From Bondarzewia mesenterica (Eukaryota; Basidiomycota; Agaricomycetes; Russulales; Bondarzewiaceae), in the NCBI GenBank assembly GCA_004802705.1, contig SGPL01000192.1:4067-25757 (forward strand): a stretch of 21,691 nt of DNA, given 5' to 3'. This document shows, piece after piece, positions 9,139 through 18,115 of the stretch. Below the pieces are notes generated by a model. It had not been told where the DNA came from. It saw only the letters and a list, made by a program, of their open reading frames with translations, and searched no databases. Numbering within the stretch: the stretch's first letter is position 1; each line of letters begins with the position of its first letter. Position numbers and translations under genes: made by a program.

Positions 9139-9945
9139 ATATTCCTTTCTTCCCTCGACAAGTTCTCGCTATGGTTGTTGATGTTAGAATCGCTGATGAC
9201 TTGCCGTACACACACAGTCATCCGAAAAGCTTCAAATGTTCGCTTGTTCCTCGTTCGGAGACAGCTCTGGCTCTCATCAAACAGACGGAGAACGAGCGAG
9301 GCATGGCTAAGTATCTTTGGATCTTTTCCCTTTGACTTTCCTGTGGACTCGGTCAGATGCTCCCAATTCTATCGTGGTCGGAGCTCACATATATGTGACT
9401 ATGATCTGTGTATTACAATCGTTATTGACTGGTATGAATGAACAGTCTTCGTTTTTAAACGTGTCGAGATTGAGTCTCAGGGGGAAACTGGCCGTGAACG
9501 GGCAATCATACTACTGGGCACCTGCCTAATTGTGCCCGAGCTCCAGTGATTCAAGCAATCACGAACGTTTATCACGAACCGGACACTCCTCCCACACTCC
9601 CACAGCCCCTCCCGCTCTGCGCATCATATACCACCGATGAGTTTTAAGGACATAGAAAGAGGTTTGACACAGCGCTCGCACTCGCCGGCGCGTAACGCCC
9701 CGTGCTCCGTCGGATAGACTCTACGTTATGTAACTAACACGTGCCCACAACTTCTACCGCTTGCTCGGTCCGGGTAAGTGACTTGCTTTGTTTCCCTTTC
9801 TTTTGAGATCATTCAGAACCTCAGGCTGACAAAACTCATACGGTGAGTATCATCCAAGACGGTAGGACTCAGTCTTCAATAAGATCAGACCTGACTCCTG
9901 CCCCATTATGTTTTTTGCCCAGAGTCCATCAGAAATCGAGAAACC
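9139..9945. promoter_or_regulatory. Intergenic region with pyrimidine-rich putative promoter of the 9946 gene
   Basis: There is no gene-like frame. Near 9585-9620 the plus strand is strongly C/T-rich (CACTCCTCCCACACTCCCACAG), a common feature of fungal promoters just upstream of transcription starts. A GTAAGTGACTTG donor-like site near 9773, followed by polypyrimidine sequence, could mark a 5'-UTR intron. This is inference from composition only. Confidence 0.3.
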
Positions 9946-11249
9946 ATGAATGATTCGACGATCAGCTCGCAGTCACCAAGAGAACAGTTTGACACGTTGA
10001 TTGATCTGCTCGCCACGGACGATGCAGAAGATTCTTTGAATCGGCAAAACCGTGACGACACTCTTACCGTGGGTCTGAGGAACACAGAGGGGAAGCTCGA
10101 CTTCAACAAGATTCGATCTTTCTTTTCTCACAAAGGCGCCAACCATATTACGGGGGATATCCGTCTCCCTGATCGCCCTTCATCGGTATCGGCCCTATCT
10201 AGCGCTGTTCCAACACGCATCAGCCCTGGACATGGACTCTCCAGATCCGTTGATTCGAGCGTGAGACTCAACGACGTCTTCTTCGCCTTTAGTTCATTTC
10301 ACAAATCAAGAATAGATTGCGAACAGGCCGGCATCATTATCTCAGCCTCATGCTGAAGTCCAACCGAAATCCTATATCACTCGGGTGACTGAGATAGGCA
10401 TAATTCAGCCAGAGAAGGACGACGAGACTATTGGCCACAAAGTTTATAATCACTGTCTCCGGTCATATCTTTAGTGTCTGACGATTCTCACCAGGCCCAA
10501 TTCAAAGGCCAACCGGAGAGTACCCCAGCGTTTGATGAACTGGTAAGTGCCGGCTTCTCTCGCCATAACGTTCTCCAGCATTTAATTAGTACCTCTTCAG
10601 GAGAAGATGCCTTGTAATGTCCTTATGGCGGACCTCGAAAAGGCGCTTACCCTCGCCAAAAGCGAACTCTCAAATCTCCGTGATCGCTACAATGAATTGC
10701 ATTCAATAATTTTGGAGCTTCTTGGACCCGATGCTGTTTCCAACTATCATTGCGGAGCCGGCTCTGACGGCTTGTTGAAAGATCAGAGTCAGCCATCCCT
10801 GGTAAATTGTCGGATATCCACCGTATTGATGTTAATACCATTGCAGAATCTTGCGCGCCTCGCACAAGCGATAGATCTGTCACTCCTGCTTCACGCTTAG
10901 TGAATCCAATACCGGTAGCATGGGCATCTTCGTATGATTTACTTCACCTACACACTCACTTGTTATCCTTTGGCAGGAGTCCGCATCACAAGGAACATCT
11001 CCCTTCGCTCATGATACAAAAGAAGACGACCTAGTAACCATCAAATCTTCTCGTGAGAATGGGGCCCCGAGCCCGGCTGATGTCCAGCGTGCACTCGACT
11101 TCGTCCACCGTGTTGACGAATTAGTATGGAGGAGATCTCGCTATCGCCATACAATGTCTCGAGGCCCCCCCCTCTCCGAGACCAATCTCGAAGCTCTTCT
11201 GCAGCGCGTAGCGCTGTGGGAAGATATCGCGAGGAATCCAGTCTCCTAA
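9946..11249 (+). CDS. Spliced hypothetical protein with a coiled-coil segment
   Basis: Start ATG 9946. Exons that fit phase and splice consensus are 9946-10260, 10346-10441, 10495-10542, a fourth beginning at 10601, and a last exon 10977-11249 ending in TAA. Introns of 85, 53, 58 and 62 bp (10261-10345, 10442-10494, 10543-10600, 10915-10976) have GT...AG ends; intron 2 has a CTGAC branch motif 18 bp before its acceptor. The end of the fourth exon is unresolved. Either the frame runs on to a stop near 10900, or another short intron around 10740-10800 shifts into the frame reading TSDRSVTPASRLVNP that feeds the last exon. The N-terminus is Ser/Asp-rich. Exon 4 encodes an amphipathic helix (ADLEKALTLAKSELSNLRDR) of coiled-coil type. 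The last exon (VQRALDFVHRVDELVWRRSR, LEALLQRVALWEDI) is also helical. I recognise no family; DNA- or protein-binding roles would be speculation. Confidence 0.5.
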
Positions 11250-11724
11250 GATAGCCGGCCCCTTGCCCCGCTCTGGGGCTATTTCTGTATGTGCTTTCCC
11301 AATCTGGCTTATTGTTTCGTTCATCATTGCGTTAGGATGCCCTGTGACATACATGCTTGTACAGGGATGGTATCTGAACCTGGGCTGGTCTGTCTTATGA
11401 GTACATGAATTACAAAGAGGCGAGAATCATCCTCCTTGCTCTCTTCCACCATCGCCCAGCAGGTAGCTTGGGCAACTTGAGGCACTGTTGTTGCAATTCA
11501 TCTCCGCCCGGGTTTCACCGTCCGGAGCCAACTCCCAACCACCTGTCCTAGTATCCCAGTACGTGTCTCCTCAGAGTCCCACTTTCCTTCCCATCTTACA
11601 ATCCGTATTCTCTCTTCCAATTCACCAATAAGAGAACAGCAAAGACAGCAACGTCCTCCGTCGTCTCCTCTCTATTGCGATCTTCTCTTGTTATCGAGAC
11701 ATTCAGCTCGCGAAAAAGCTTACT
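11250..11724. other. Intergenic region, presumptive 5' region of the 11725 gene
   Basis: There is no gene-like frame. From about 11570 to 11690 the plus strand is C/T-rich (TCTCTCTTCC, CTCCTCTCTATTG), as expected just upstream of a fungal transcription unit. Confidence 0.3.
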
Positions 11725-12125
11725 ATGTCGTACTCGACTTCTACTGATTATGTGACCACACTACCGTCCGTCATATCGAGCGGCCTTCCTATAAGCTATG
11801 GCGAAGAGCAGATGCAAGCTGGAACCATATTCGGGATAATTTATGGTACAGTGCAACCCTAATTGATCCGTTTTTGAAAACCCAACTTATTGTCTGACCG
11901 CGGTCATCAGGGTGTTTCGCGCTTACCATCGCAACTTTCTATCTTCTCAGGCGTCGTTGGAGCATCGAACAAATATTGACAGCCATCGCGGTCCCATTTG
12001 TGGTGTTGTGGGAAGGTGCGGTTCCTCGCACAGTTCTCGTGTACATTCGCCTGTTAACGCGCCAGAACCCCTATCAGGGCTCACACCAGACTATTCATGA
12101 GATAACTTGCAGCTGTGCGAACTAG
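11725..12125 (+). CDS. Small hypothetical membrane protein, two exons
   Basis: ATG 11725 begins MSYSTSTDYVTTLPSVISSG. Exon 1 ends at 11845, and a 65-bp intron (11846-11910, donor GTACAG, CTGAC branch motif, CATCAG acceptor) joins it in phase to exon 2, which stops with TAG at 12123-12125, giving 111 aa. The splice fuses GTIFGIIYG to CFALTIATFYLLRRR, creating one hydrophobic segment of about 20 residues ended by arginines. A second hydrophobic stretch follows (LTAIAVPFVVLW and RTVLVYIRLL). Exon 2 has no ATG in this frame and is only visible after splicing. The protein may be the first part of a longer multi-spanning protein continuing into 12.3-13.3 kb. No family recognised. Confidence 0.45.
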
Positions 12126-12289
12126 GACACTACTCCTATGTATCTGTTCCAGAGATTCCACGCTTGTTTGGGGAATTTCAATTAATTCTACAACATCGCC
12201 AGTGCTATGTAGGTAGCGCATTGGGTGCCTGACCGTTCCAAAAGATCTTTCTTTTTTATTCTTCGCGCCTCGTGTTCATTGAGGTCCCC

Positions 12290-12493
12290 ATGGACCCCTA
12301 TGGACCTATATCACCAGCCGCACTATCTCAACTCGATGACCGACAATTCCGAAGCTTCCCCCTCCAGATAGGTAAACACTGCGTATTGATTTCTCCGTTA
12401 TTCATGCTGGTGCAATGTTCAAAACTTATTTGTAAACCAGATCTACTGACTTCTCTCGCGGAGCCGCCGAAAGTCTTACCGATGCGGTCTTGA
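12290..12493 (+). CDS. Possible short exon pair, unrecognised
   Basis: ATG 12290 reads MDPYGPISPAALSQLDDRQF. A possible 69-bp intron (12372-12440, donor GTAAAC, acceptor CCAG) leads to a short second exon stopping at 12491-12493. The intron length is a multiple of three with no stop, so spliced and unspliced forms are both open. An overlapping alternative frame (LLDHGLGDVVSNGLSFTALR, ending at a GTAAGT near 12611) looks equally protein-like, so the true gene model here is uncertain. Confidence 0.2.
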   Translation: MDPYGPISPAALSQLDDRQFRSFPLQIGKHCVLISPLFMLVQCSKLICKPDLLTSLAEPPKVLPMRS

Positions 12494-12822
12494 TCTACAT
12501 AATTCAGTCGGAGCTCTGAAAACCATCTACTTGGACTCCTTGACCACGGACTCGGAGACGTGGTCTCGAACGGCTTGTCCTTCACTGCATTGAGGGTGCA
12601 CGAGTACCAAGTAAGTAACCCACACTCCAAAGCCAACCGGAAGTCAAAGTTCATGAGGCGTTCGCACAGCCCGTAAGTTTTGTTTTCTACAGGTTCCTGC
12701 GTCGTCTTTTGTTCCCGCACCGCCCCGAATTGGGCTCCGCAGCAGCTATAAAACACAGTTGAGAGCAGTACTTTGCGCACCGTACTGGTACTTCCTTTCG
12801 TCTTGGTGGTACTAACAGGGAC

Positions 12823-13271
12823 ATGAATCCTGCGCCGTCCTTCTCTCTGACAGCTGCTTACGAGTTGACCAACGAGATGAGTATGTCAAGCTATTTTTTG
12901 AGAGTCTCTGGACAGCCAGCCGATAAGACGTGGACCAACATGACCATCTTTGTTGGTAAGTTCGCCATCGTTCAAACCGCCTTCAACCATTTTACTAATA
13001 CTATGCATATTTAGTCGTGGTTCTTATCATATTTGGTTTGATTAGTCAAAAAAGGGCAGAGATGAAAGGCAGCGCCTCACCCCTCGTGCTTTGGAAGGAA
13101 GCCATTGACAGATACAGGCGCAGTGAGCTTTTCATCCATTCGCCTGCGTGCTCTCCACGCCGCTCAACAGCATCTTTGATTGCAGATCTCCGGATGAGAT
13201 CCGTACAATGCATCCTCCGATTCATCGTCGACGCTGACGAGCTTGACTCGCTAGAAGATGACATAGACTAG
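12823..13271 (+). CDS. Hypothetical single-pass membrane protein, two exons (possibly the 3' end of a longer gene)
   Basis: ATG 12823 begins MNPAPSFSLTAAYELTNEMS. A 59-bp intron (12956-13014; donor GTAAGT, TACTAATAC-type branch region, ATTTAG acceptor) joins exon 2, ending TAG at 13269-13271: 129 aa in total. The junction builds a transmembrane helix (MTIFVVVVLIIFGLISQKR) with a positive flank, followed by about 85 mostly soluble residues ending in an acidic tail (DADELDSLEDDID). A TACTAACAG sequence at 12810-12818 just upstream is a perfect branch-plus-acceptor motif, so the ATG may really lie inside a larger gene that begins upstream. No family recognised. Confidence 0.45.
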
Positions 13272-14119
13272 CGTTATCCAATGGATGAACTGTACCATTA
13301 CGAGGAGCAAGTTTTTATTGGGCACAAAATTGCATCAGTGTACGTCTAGTTCTCCTTTCTTTCTCGTTCAACAGATAAATTCCAGCGGTATCCGCATTTG
13401 ACCATTACGACACACTTTGTGTATAAATCCCTTGGACAACCTGTTTTCCCCAGATATGCCACGGTACTCATATACCCGCTTATCATGTATTCCAGTCACT
13501 TATAAATCGGACATCCGCGTATTGCTCGATATCGATCTGCTTGATAGTGCGACGACCACAAACACTGTGCGAAGTATTGAATATTGAATATGAAAAACTA
13601 GACAAGATGGCATGAAAAATTATGCGGGTTTTCTTTCTTTCTGGCCTGGACATACTCTTCAGTACTACTTACGCACTAGAGTTGGCCACACGCGCATCAA
13701 AGCAGGACGTGAGAACTTGCCGTCCAACGACAGTGCCTTATGAGCTGCTGGAAAACGGACAAAATCAGAGCGCCACCCGGGCCGTCCGAGGACATGTCAG
13801 AAAAAAATGGCGACGGCGCCCCTCGTATTCGCTCCTACACACTGAAGTACCAAGCAGAGGAAAGAGAGAAAAGGTTCCGCATATAAGCACGCAATAAATC
13901 GCTGTAATGTTCAACCAACTAAACTATCGGTCATTCGAGCAGTCCAATGTCCATGCAAAAAGGATAAGAAAGAAAACAAGAAAAGTAATGCTAAGAGTTG
14001 GCATAGAAGGCGATAGAGTGTAAAGGAGACGTATGACGAACAAGAGTTTCCATTGTGATGGAGACGTTCGGCGCAGCCGATTTAGGCTGNTGGAAAAGTC
14101 AAAAGCAGAAAGCGATCAC
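13272..14119. other. Intergenic region without a supportable gene
   Basis: The sequence is AT-rich and N-free up to a single N at 14090. A 91-codon plus-strand frame at 13622-13897 starts with a hydrophobic stretch but has no upstream context, homology or splice logic. The plus-strand gene ending at 13271 and the minus-strand gene ending at 14120 converge here, so 3' UTRs are expected. Confidence 0.4.
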
Positions 14120-15823
14120 TCATGCGGCGTTCTGCGCGAGCTCGATGGGGCAATTCGCATTGGTGACGGACGCCGCCGTTTGGTGATTGCTCGGAAGCCC
14201 AGCGATTCTCATGGTGATATCGAGATTGAACCGTAAAGCTGGGTACAAGAAACATTTACTCGACATGGCAGTTGGCGGGGAGGGTAGTAAAAGGCAATTA
14301 CCTGGTCTATCTCCAGTGGTCAACGCCTTGTTTTTGCACGCATTGTACCAGTTTATCCCTATCCCATTCCACACAATCGATAAGTGATCAAAAAAAAGGT
14401 CTAGCTCTCGTGAACTCACATGTCGTATCCGAATCGTTCGTCGACGTGTACGTGAAGTTGAGCGGAAACTGCATATTGTAGAACGTTTTCGCCGGCAACG
14501 TCGTCTTGCCCACATGCCCGTGTCCAACCTGCCGAAGCGAATCGAGGTCGTACACCTTAGCATCGAGGCCGTTGAACACGAGTGGGAGGAAGTTCGACCC
14601 GGTATTAATCTTCAGGTCCGCGACACCCGCAAACGAGAAGTTGGCGGGCGATCGGGAGAATTCCGCTGGGATTGACGCGTTGAAATCACCCGTTGCGCCC
14701 TGAAGGGGGTCAGACGCGTTCAACTCAAACCCTGGCACGCGGGGAATTGTGAACGCTAGCACGATGCCGATGCTATGTGTGCATGTGAGTGTTTGGTCAA
14801 TATTCCAAGTGGACAGGTTATAACGAAGGAGAGCGACCCACGCTGCCAAGACAGCGAACATAATGAACGCGCACGCCCGCTTTGTGAGCCAATTCCGTCC
14901 GAACAGCCCGCGCTGCCCGCGGTTGAACGCCTTCCAGTTCCTCGCACGCTTCTCCGCCTTGTCCTCCCTCTTGCCCGCCTTGGTCATGTCCCGCAACTCC
15001 GACGCCTTCCATTCGGGGCCCAGCGCAGGTACGGTGACCATCTCGACTGGACCAACCGTACTCCCATCGTCTTCNCCTTTACCTGGTGTCGAATGTGGAG
15101 AGATAGGCTGGTAGCTGGCGCAATGGGGATCAAATCATCAGTATTNGTGCAGNCCTGTNAGAATCGCAAGCGCATGNNAAATCTGTTAAAAGTGGAACAG
15201 CGGAAAATNCATATGATCCCAATCNCACGAACGANCGAAGAGCAGGATGANCGATGCTTNCGATTCCAGTTTTTCNGANNAGACTCATCCTGTGCCAATA
15301 ATTGAAGCTGAAATGAGGAAGNAGTGACAANGCATTCATCAAGGACGGTTGCGAGAGCCCTCTCAAGANGGNTCGAGGGGAATNACGCAGNGTGTCGAAC
15401 GTTGCGCAACATGAACAGAAAAAGAATAACATNACAGGAAANAAGCCAANCGCACCTGGCCTCTGTCTGCCCCAGCCCAAACGCTGTGCTATATCTCGGC
15501 CCAGCGTTGTTGAAATCNGCAAACACATCCCACCCNCCCTCGTTCGCTGCCTCTGCCTCCTCCTCNTCATAGCCGCCCTTGATCGGCTCCTGCNTTCCCG
15601 TATCAAGATATGACTGTTGGTTGTAGCCCGCCGGCGGATTGCGTAGTGTGTCGCCGCTGGGACGCGGGGCATTTGGGTTGAAAAACGAGGAAGACGAGTC
15701 CCTGCGCGCGCGATCGAACGTTGCTGTCGGTGGCGGCGATGCGAAATCTTGGTTCAGAGCGTCGACGGATGACCGGCGACCGCCGTAGAAAGACGATACT
15801 GCTGATTTGCGGTCGTATTCCAT
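14120..15823 (-). CDS. Type II membrane protein with LEA2-like extracytoplasmic domain
   Basis: Five exons on the minus strand: 15823-15456, 15114-14842, 14772-14420, 14358-14302 and 14238-14120. They sum to 1170 nt (389 aa) and every junction keeps phase. The start MEYDRKSAVSSFYGGRRSS is preferred over an upstream in-frame ATG because the upstream part is low-complexity and UTR-like. The N-terminal 170 residues are polar and disordered, with a conserved-looking GWDVFxDFNNAGPRYS patch. A basic helix (KREDKAEKRARNWKAF) precedes one membrane helix (about residues 203-224), which is assembled by splicing AFIMFAVLAA to IGIVLAFTIPRV. The C-terminal 165 residues carry several N-glycosylation motifs (NAS, NFS, NFT, NDS) and beta-rich segments (FLPLVFNGLDAKVYDLD, NMQFPLNFTYTSTN, RIAGLP) like the LEA2 / NDR1-HIN1-like fold. 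Homologues are conserved but uncharacterised in basidiomycetes. Introns 2-4 are 69, 61 and 63 bp; intron 1 is 341 bp. Confidence 0.75.
15115..15455 (-). mobile_element. Oversized, N-bearing intron 1 (probable repeat insertion)
   Basis: The donor GTGCGN at 15455 follows exon 1 codon Ala plus two bases, and the acceptor GCGCCAG at 15115 joins SYQPISPHSTPG in frame. The other introns in this gene are 61-69 bp, so about 270-280 bp are extra. The interior contains roughly 25 N bases, whereas introns 2-4 of the same gene have none. No terminal repeats or coding capacity were recognised. A small non-autonomous element or other repeat inserted within the intron is the simplest reading. Confidence 0.45.
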
Positions 15824-16247
15824 GGTGGAAAAGAGACAAAAAAGAGCCTGGGTACTATTGAAGGGTGAGGAAGGATACGGAAGGAAAGTGAAAGTCTCAA
15901 GAGACGGCGTAGAGTCCACTTAACAAAAGCTCAAGCAGTGTGTATGGCTTGCCAAGGGAGTTATAGAGATCTACAGCAATGTTGAGGGTCGTCGTCGTTA
16001 TCGTCGACAACGAAGTCGAAGGTAGCCTGAGCCCGGCCTCGAAGCACGTGTGGGAATGAGCTCACGATGCAAATTACATAATAATGCGATCCGTCAAAGT
16101 AGTCTCAGCTCGAACAAATTCTGTAAAATAAAATGCAAAATGCATTGATACGATGCAGTATACGTGGGAGATGATACATATACGATGCGTAGTATTTACA
16201 CAGGCCGGATCGCAGGACTCACGTTGTTAGGAACCATCAGTCTCTAA
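15824..16247 (-). promoter_or_regulatory. Intergenic region: promoter of the membrane-protein gene and 3' flank of the ALDH gene
   Basis: Both neighbours are on the minus strand, so the region holds the ALDH 3' UTR and terminator at its right side and the membrane-protein promoter at its left. There are AT-rich stretches near 16115-16195 and C/T-rich minus-strand sequence just upstream of the ATG at 15823. No specific operator was identified. Confidence 0.3.
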
Positions 16248-18115
16248 TCACAAACCAAACTGCGGATAGGTTCTGTCCTTGGGGTGAAGGACAATGATCC
16301 GCTTATCCGTGAAGTTCTCGATGTCGAACCGGCCATAACCACTCGCGCCGCTGTCACCATATATTCAATATCCTGCGCAANAAAGAAAAGTTAAGAAGAA
16401 ACTTAACGCACCCAACACCGGCATTGCCCTGGCCTGCCTCGGTGTTCACGGTCGGTCCATTGATGTTCGTCGTACCTATGCGAGTACATTTAACAAAAGC
16501 TATCCACGCAAATGAGGTCATTAGACGTACCAGCCCGCACTCTCATAGCGACATCCATCGCATTATACACGTCTTTCGTCCAGACTGACGCGCTCAGGCA
16601 GTATTCTGTCGCACTTGCAAGCTCGATCGCCTCTTCAACTGTATCTACCACCGCCACCGACAAAACTAATCGCACTATCAATTAGCCTGCTTGTTCCAAT
16701 ACAATATTGATTGAACGAGGAATCACACACCAGGTCCAAAACTCTCCCTCTCCCACAGCGTCATCCCGGGACGCGCGCCAAGAACCAAATGCGGCTTCAC
16801 TATCGACCCGTCCCTCGTCGCATCACCCAGAACGAGCTCCGCACCTGCATCCTGAGCATCCTTGAGTACACCCACAAAGCTCTCCGCGCTTCCCTCCGTG
16901 AACAATGAGGACAGCCGTGAATCCTCCGGTGCACCAACGCTCAACGAGATCATGTGCTTCTTAAGCGCCTCGATGAGCGGTTTGTCGGCGGGCCGTTGCA
17001 CGATGACGCGTTCAGTCGACATGCAGATCTGGCCTGAGTTGAAGAGTCCACCAAAGACGAGGCCCCGGGAGGCGAGGTCAATATCTGCATCTGCGAGAAC
17101 CTGGGAAAGGAAATCCGGTTGGTGTATGGAGGAGCAAGGGGATGAAGAGAGCGTACGACTGCGGAAGCCTTCCCGCCCAGCTCGAGCACACACGGTTTGA
17201 GATGCCGCGCAGCTTCTGTGGCAATGGTTTTTCCGACACGGTCGCTGCCTGTGAACTACACCCTATATGATTAATAATACACTTTTAGAGCGAGAGCAGA
17301 AAGGCCTACAGTGATCTTCCGCACGAAAGGATGCGCTATGATTTCAGGCGTGAGAGAGGGCGAGGCTTCGCGTGACATGGGAATATAGTTCAGCACGCCA
17401 GGTGGGAGGCCGGCCTTGTGTGCGCAGTGTGAGAACAAGATAAATTAATATGCAGAACTGGGCATGCCTCTTGAAATGCGTCAACGATGAGTTCTTCCGT
17501 GCGCGGACTGAATTCAGATGGCCTGAGGACCATCGTATTTCCACATATCATGGGTATTGCGGCGCCGCGAACTGTCAGAGGGATCGGGCCATTCCAAGGG
17601 ACGACAGAATATCTGACCAACATCCATCAAGGGGTGTGCGAATTCGGAGGACATGATTTGTCACTTACACGACCCCGTGAGCCCTCCGCTGCACAATTAC
17701 CTGCCCGCCGCCCCACACGCTTGGGAACGAATCACCCTTGAGCTCGTTCACCATCGCAGCCACGTTCCGCGTGGCGTGCGCCGCCTGGAGCACGTTGTAC
17801 TTTTGCCAGTCGTCCGTCGCAGCCGTCTCGTCGCGGAGCGCAGCCCGCGTCTTGGCCCTCCACGCTTCGCTCTCCATGATATCCGCTGCGCGCAGGAAGA
17901 TGTCACGTCGGACGGGCAGCGGGGTTGCTTCCCATGCTGGAAATGCTCGGTGCGCGGCTTCAATTGCGGCACGGCAGTCTTCCGAGGAGGCGGATGCGGA
18001 GGAGACGACAGGACGCTTGTGGTACGGACTGTAAACTTGGAAAGTTTCGCCAGTGCTAGAGGGACGTTTTTTGTCCGTCGATGAGGAGGGACACGAAGGG
18101 GATCGCGTCGGTCAT
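16248..18115 (-). CDS. NAD(P)-dependent aldehyde dehydrogenase (vanillin/salicylaldehyde dehydrogenase-like)
   Basis: Eight exons on the minus strand: 18115-17669, 17612-17468, 17414-17310, 17255-17157, 17100-16731, 16665-16531, 16475-16412 and 16350-16248. All junctions keep phase and total 488 aa if one base is removed from an A6 run (18067-18072); read literally the frame stops 20 codons in. The enzyme oxidises an aldehyde to its acid with NAD(P)+, in the cytosol (no signal or membrane segment). Expected ALDH residues are present: Asn about 156 in VVPWNGP, Glu about 257 in LELGGK, catalytic Cys about 291 in FNSGQICMSTER, and Glu about 384 in ESFGP. The cofactor-site motif is LRPSE, with Arg at about 179 where most ALDHs have Lys. 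The N-terminal part (FQVYSPYHKRPV) and the end (GASGYGRFDIENFTDKRIIV) resemble aromatic-aldehyde dehydrogenases. One intron (17415-17467) appears to be GC-AG. Substrate is inferred only from family resemblance. Confidence 0.85.
17415..17467 (-). other. Putative GC-AG intron in the ALDH gene
   Basis: On the minus strand the exon ends CAAGAG, followed by GCATGC, and the 53-bp intron ends ACACAAG before GCCGGCCTCCC. This joins VDAFQE to AGLPPGVLNYIP, the expected ALDH sequence, in phase 0. No GT donor nearby gives an in-frame join. GCATGC differs from the common GTATGC donor only at the second base. Confidence 0.6.
18067..18072 (-). other. Apparent +1 frameshift in an A6 run near the ALDH N-terminus
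   Basis: On the minus strand the ATG frame reads TDAIPFVSLLIDGQK and then hits TAG. With one A fewer it continues RPSSTGETFQVYSPYHKRPV, which has the spacing of the family. All seven downstream introns and the stop are in phase only with that correction. The remaining gene is otherwise undamaged, so a homopolymer overcall is more likely than true loss. Confidence 0.65.

Noticed and set aside
12328..12780. 150-codon minus-strand open frame
   Set aside because: It has no recognisable motif, lies opposite several plausible plus-strand exon fragments with splice sites, and reads as antisense of them.
14388..15041. A separate 217-aa protein starting MVTVPALGPEWKASEL
   Set aside because: This is exons 2-3 plus read-through introns of the five-exon membrane-protein gene; the phase-perfect upstream exons end in SYQPISP.
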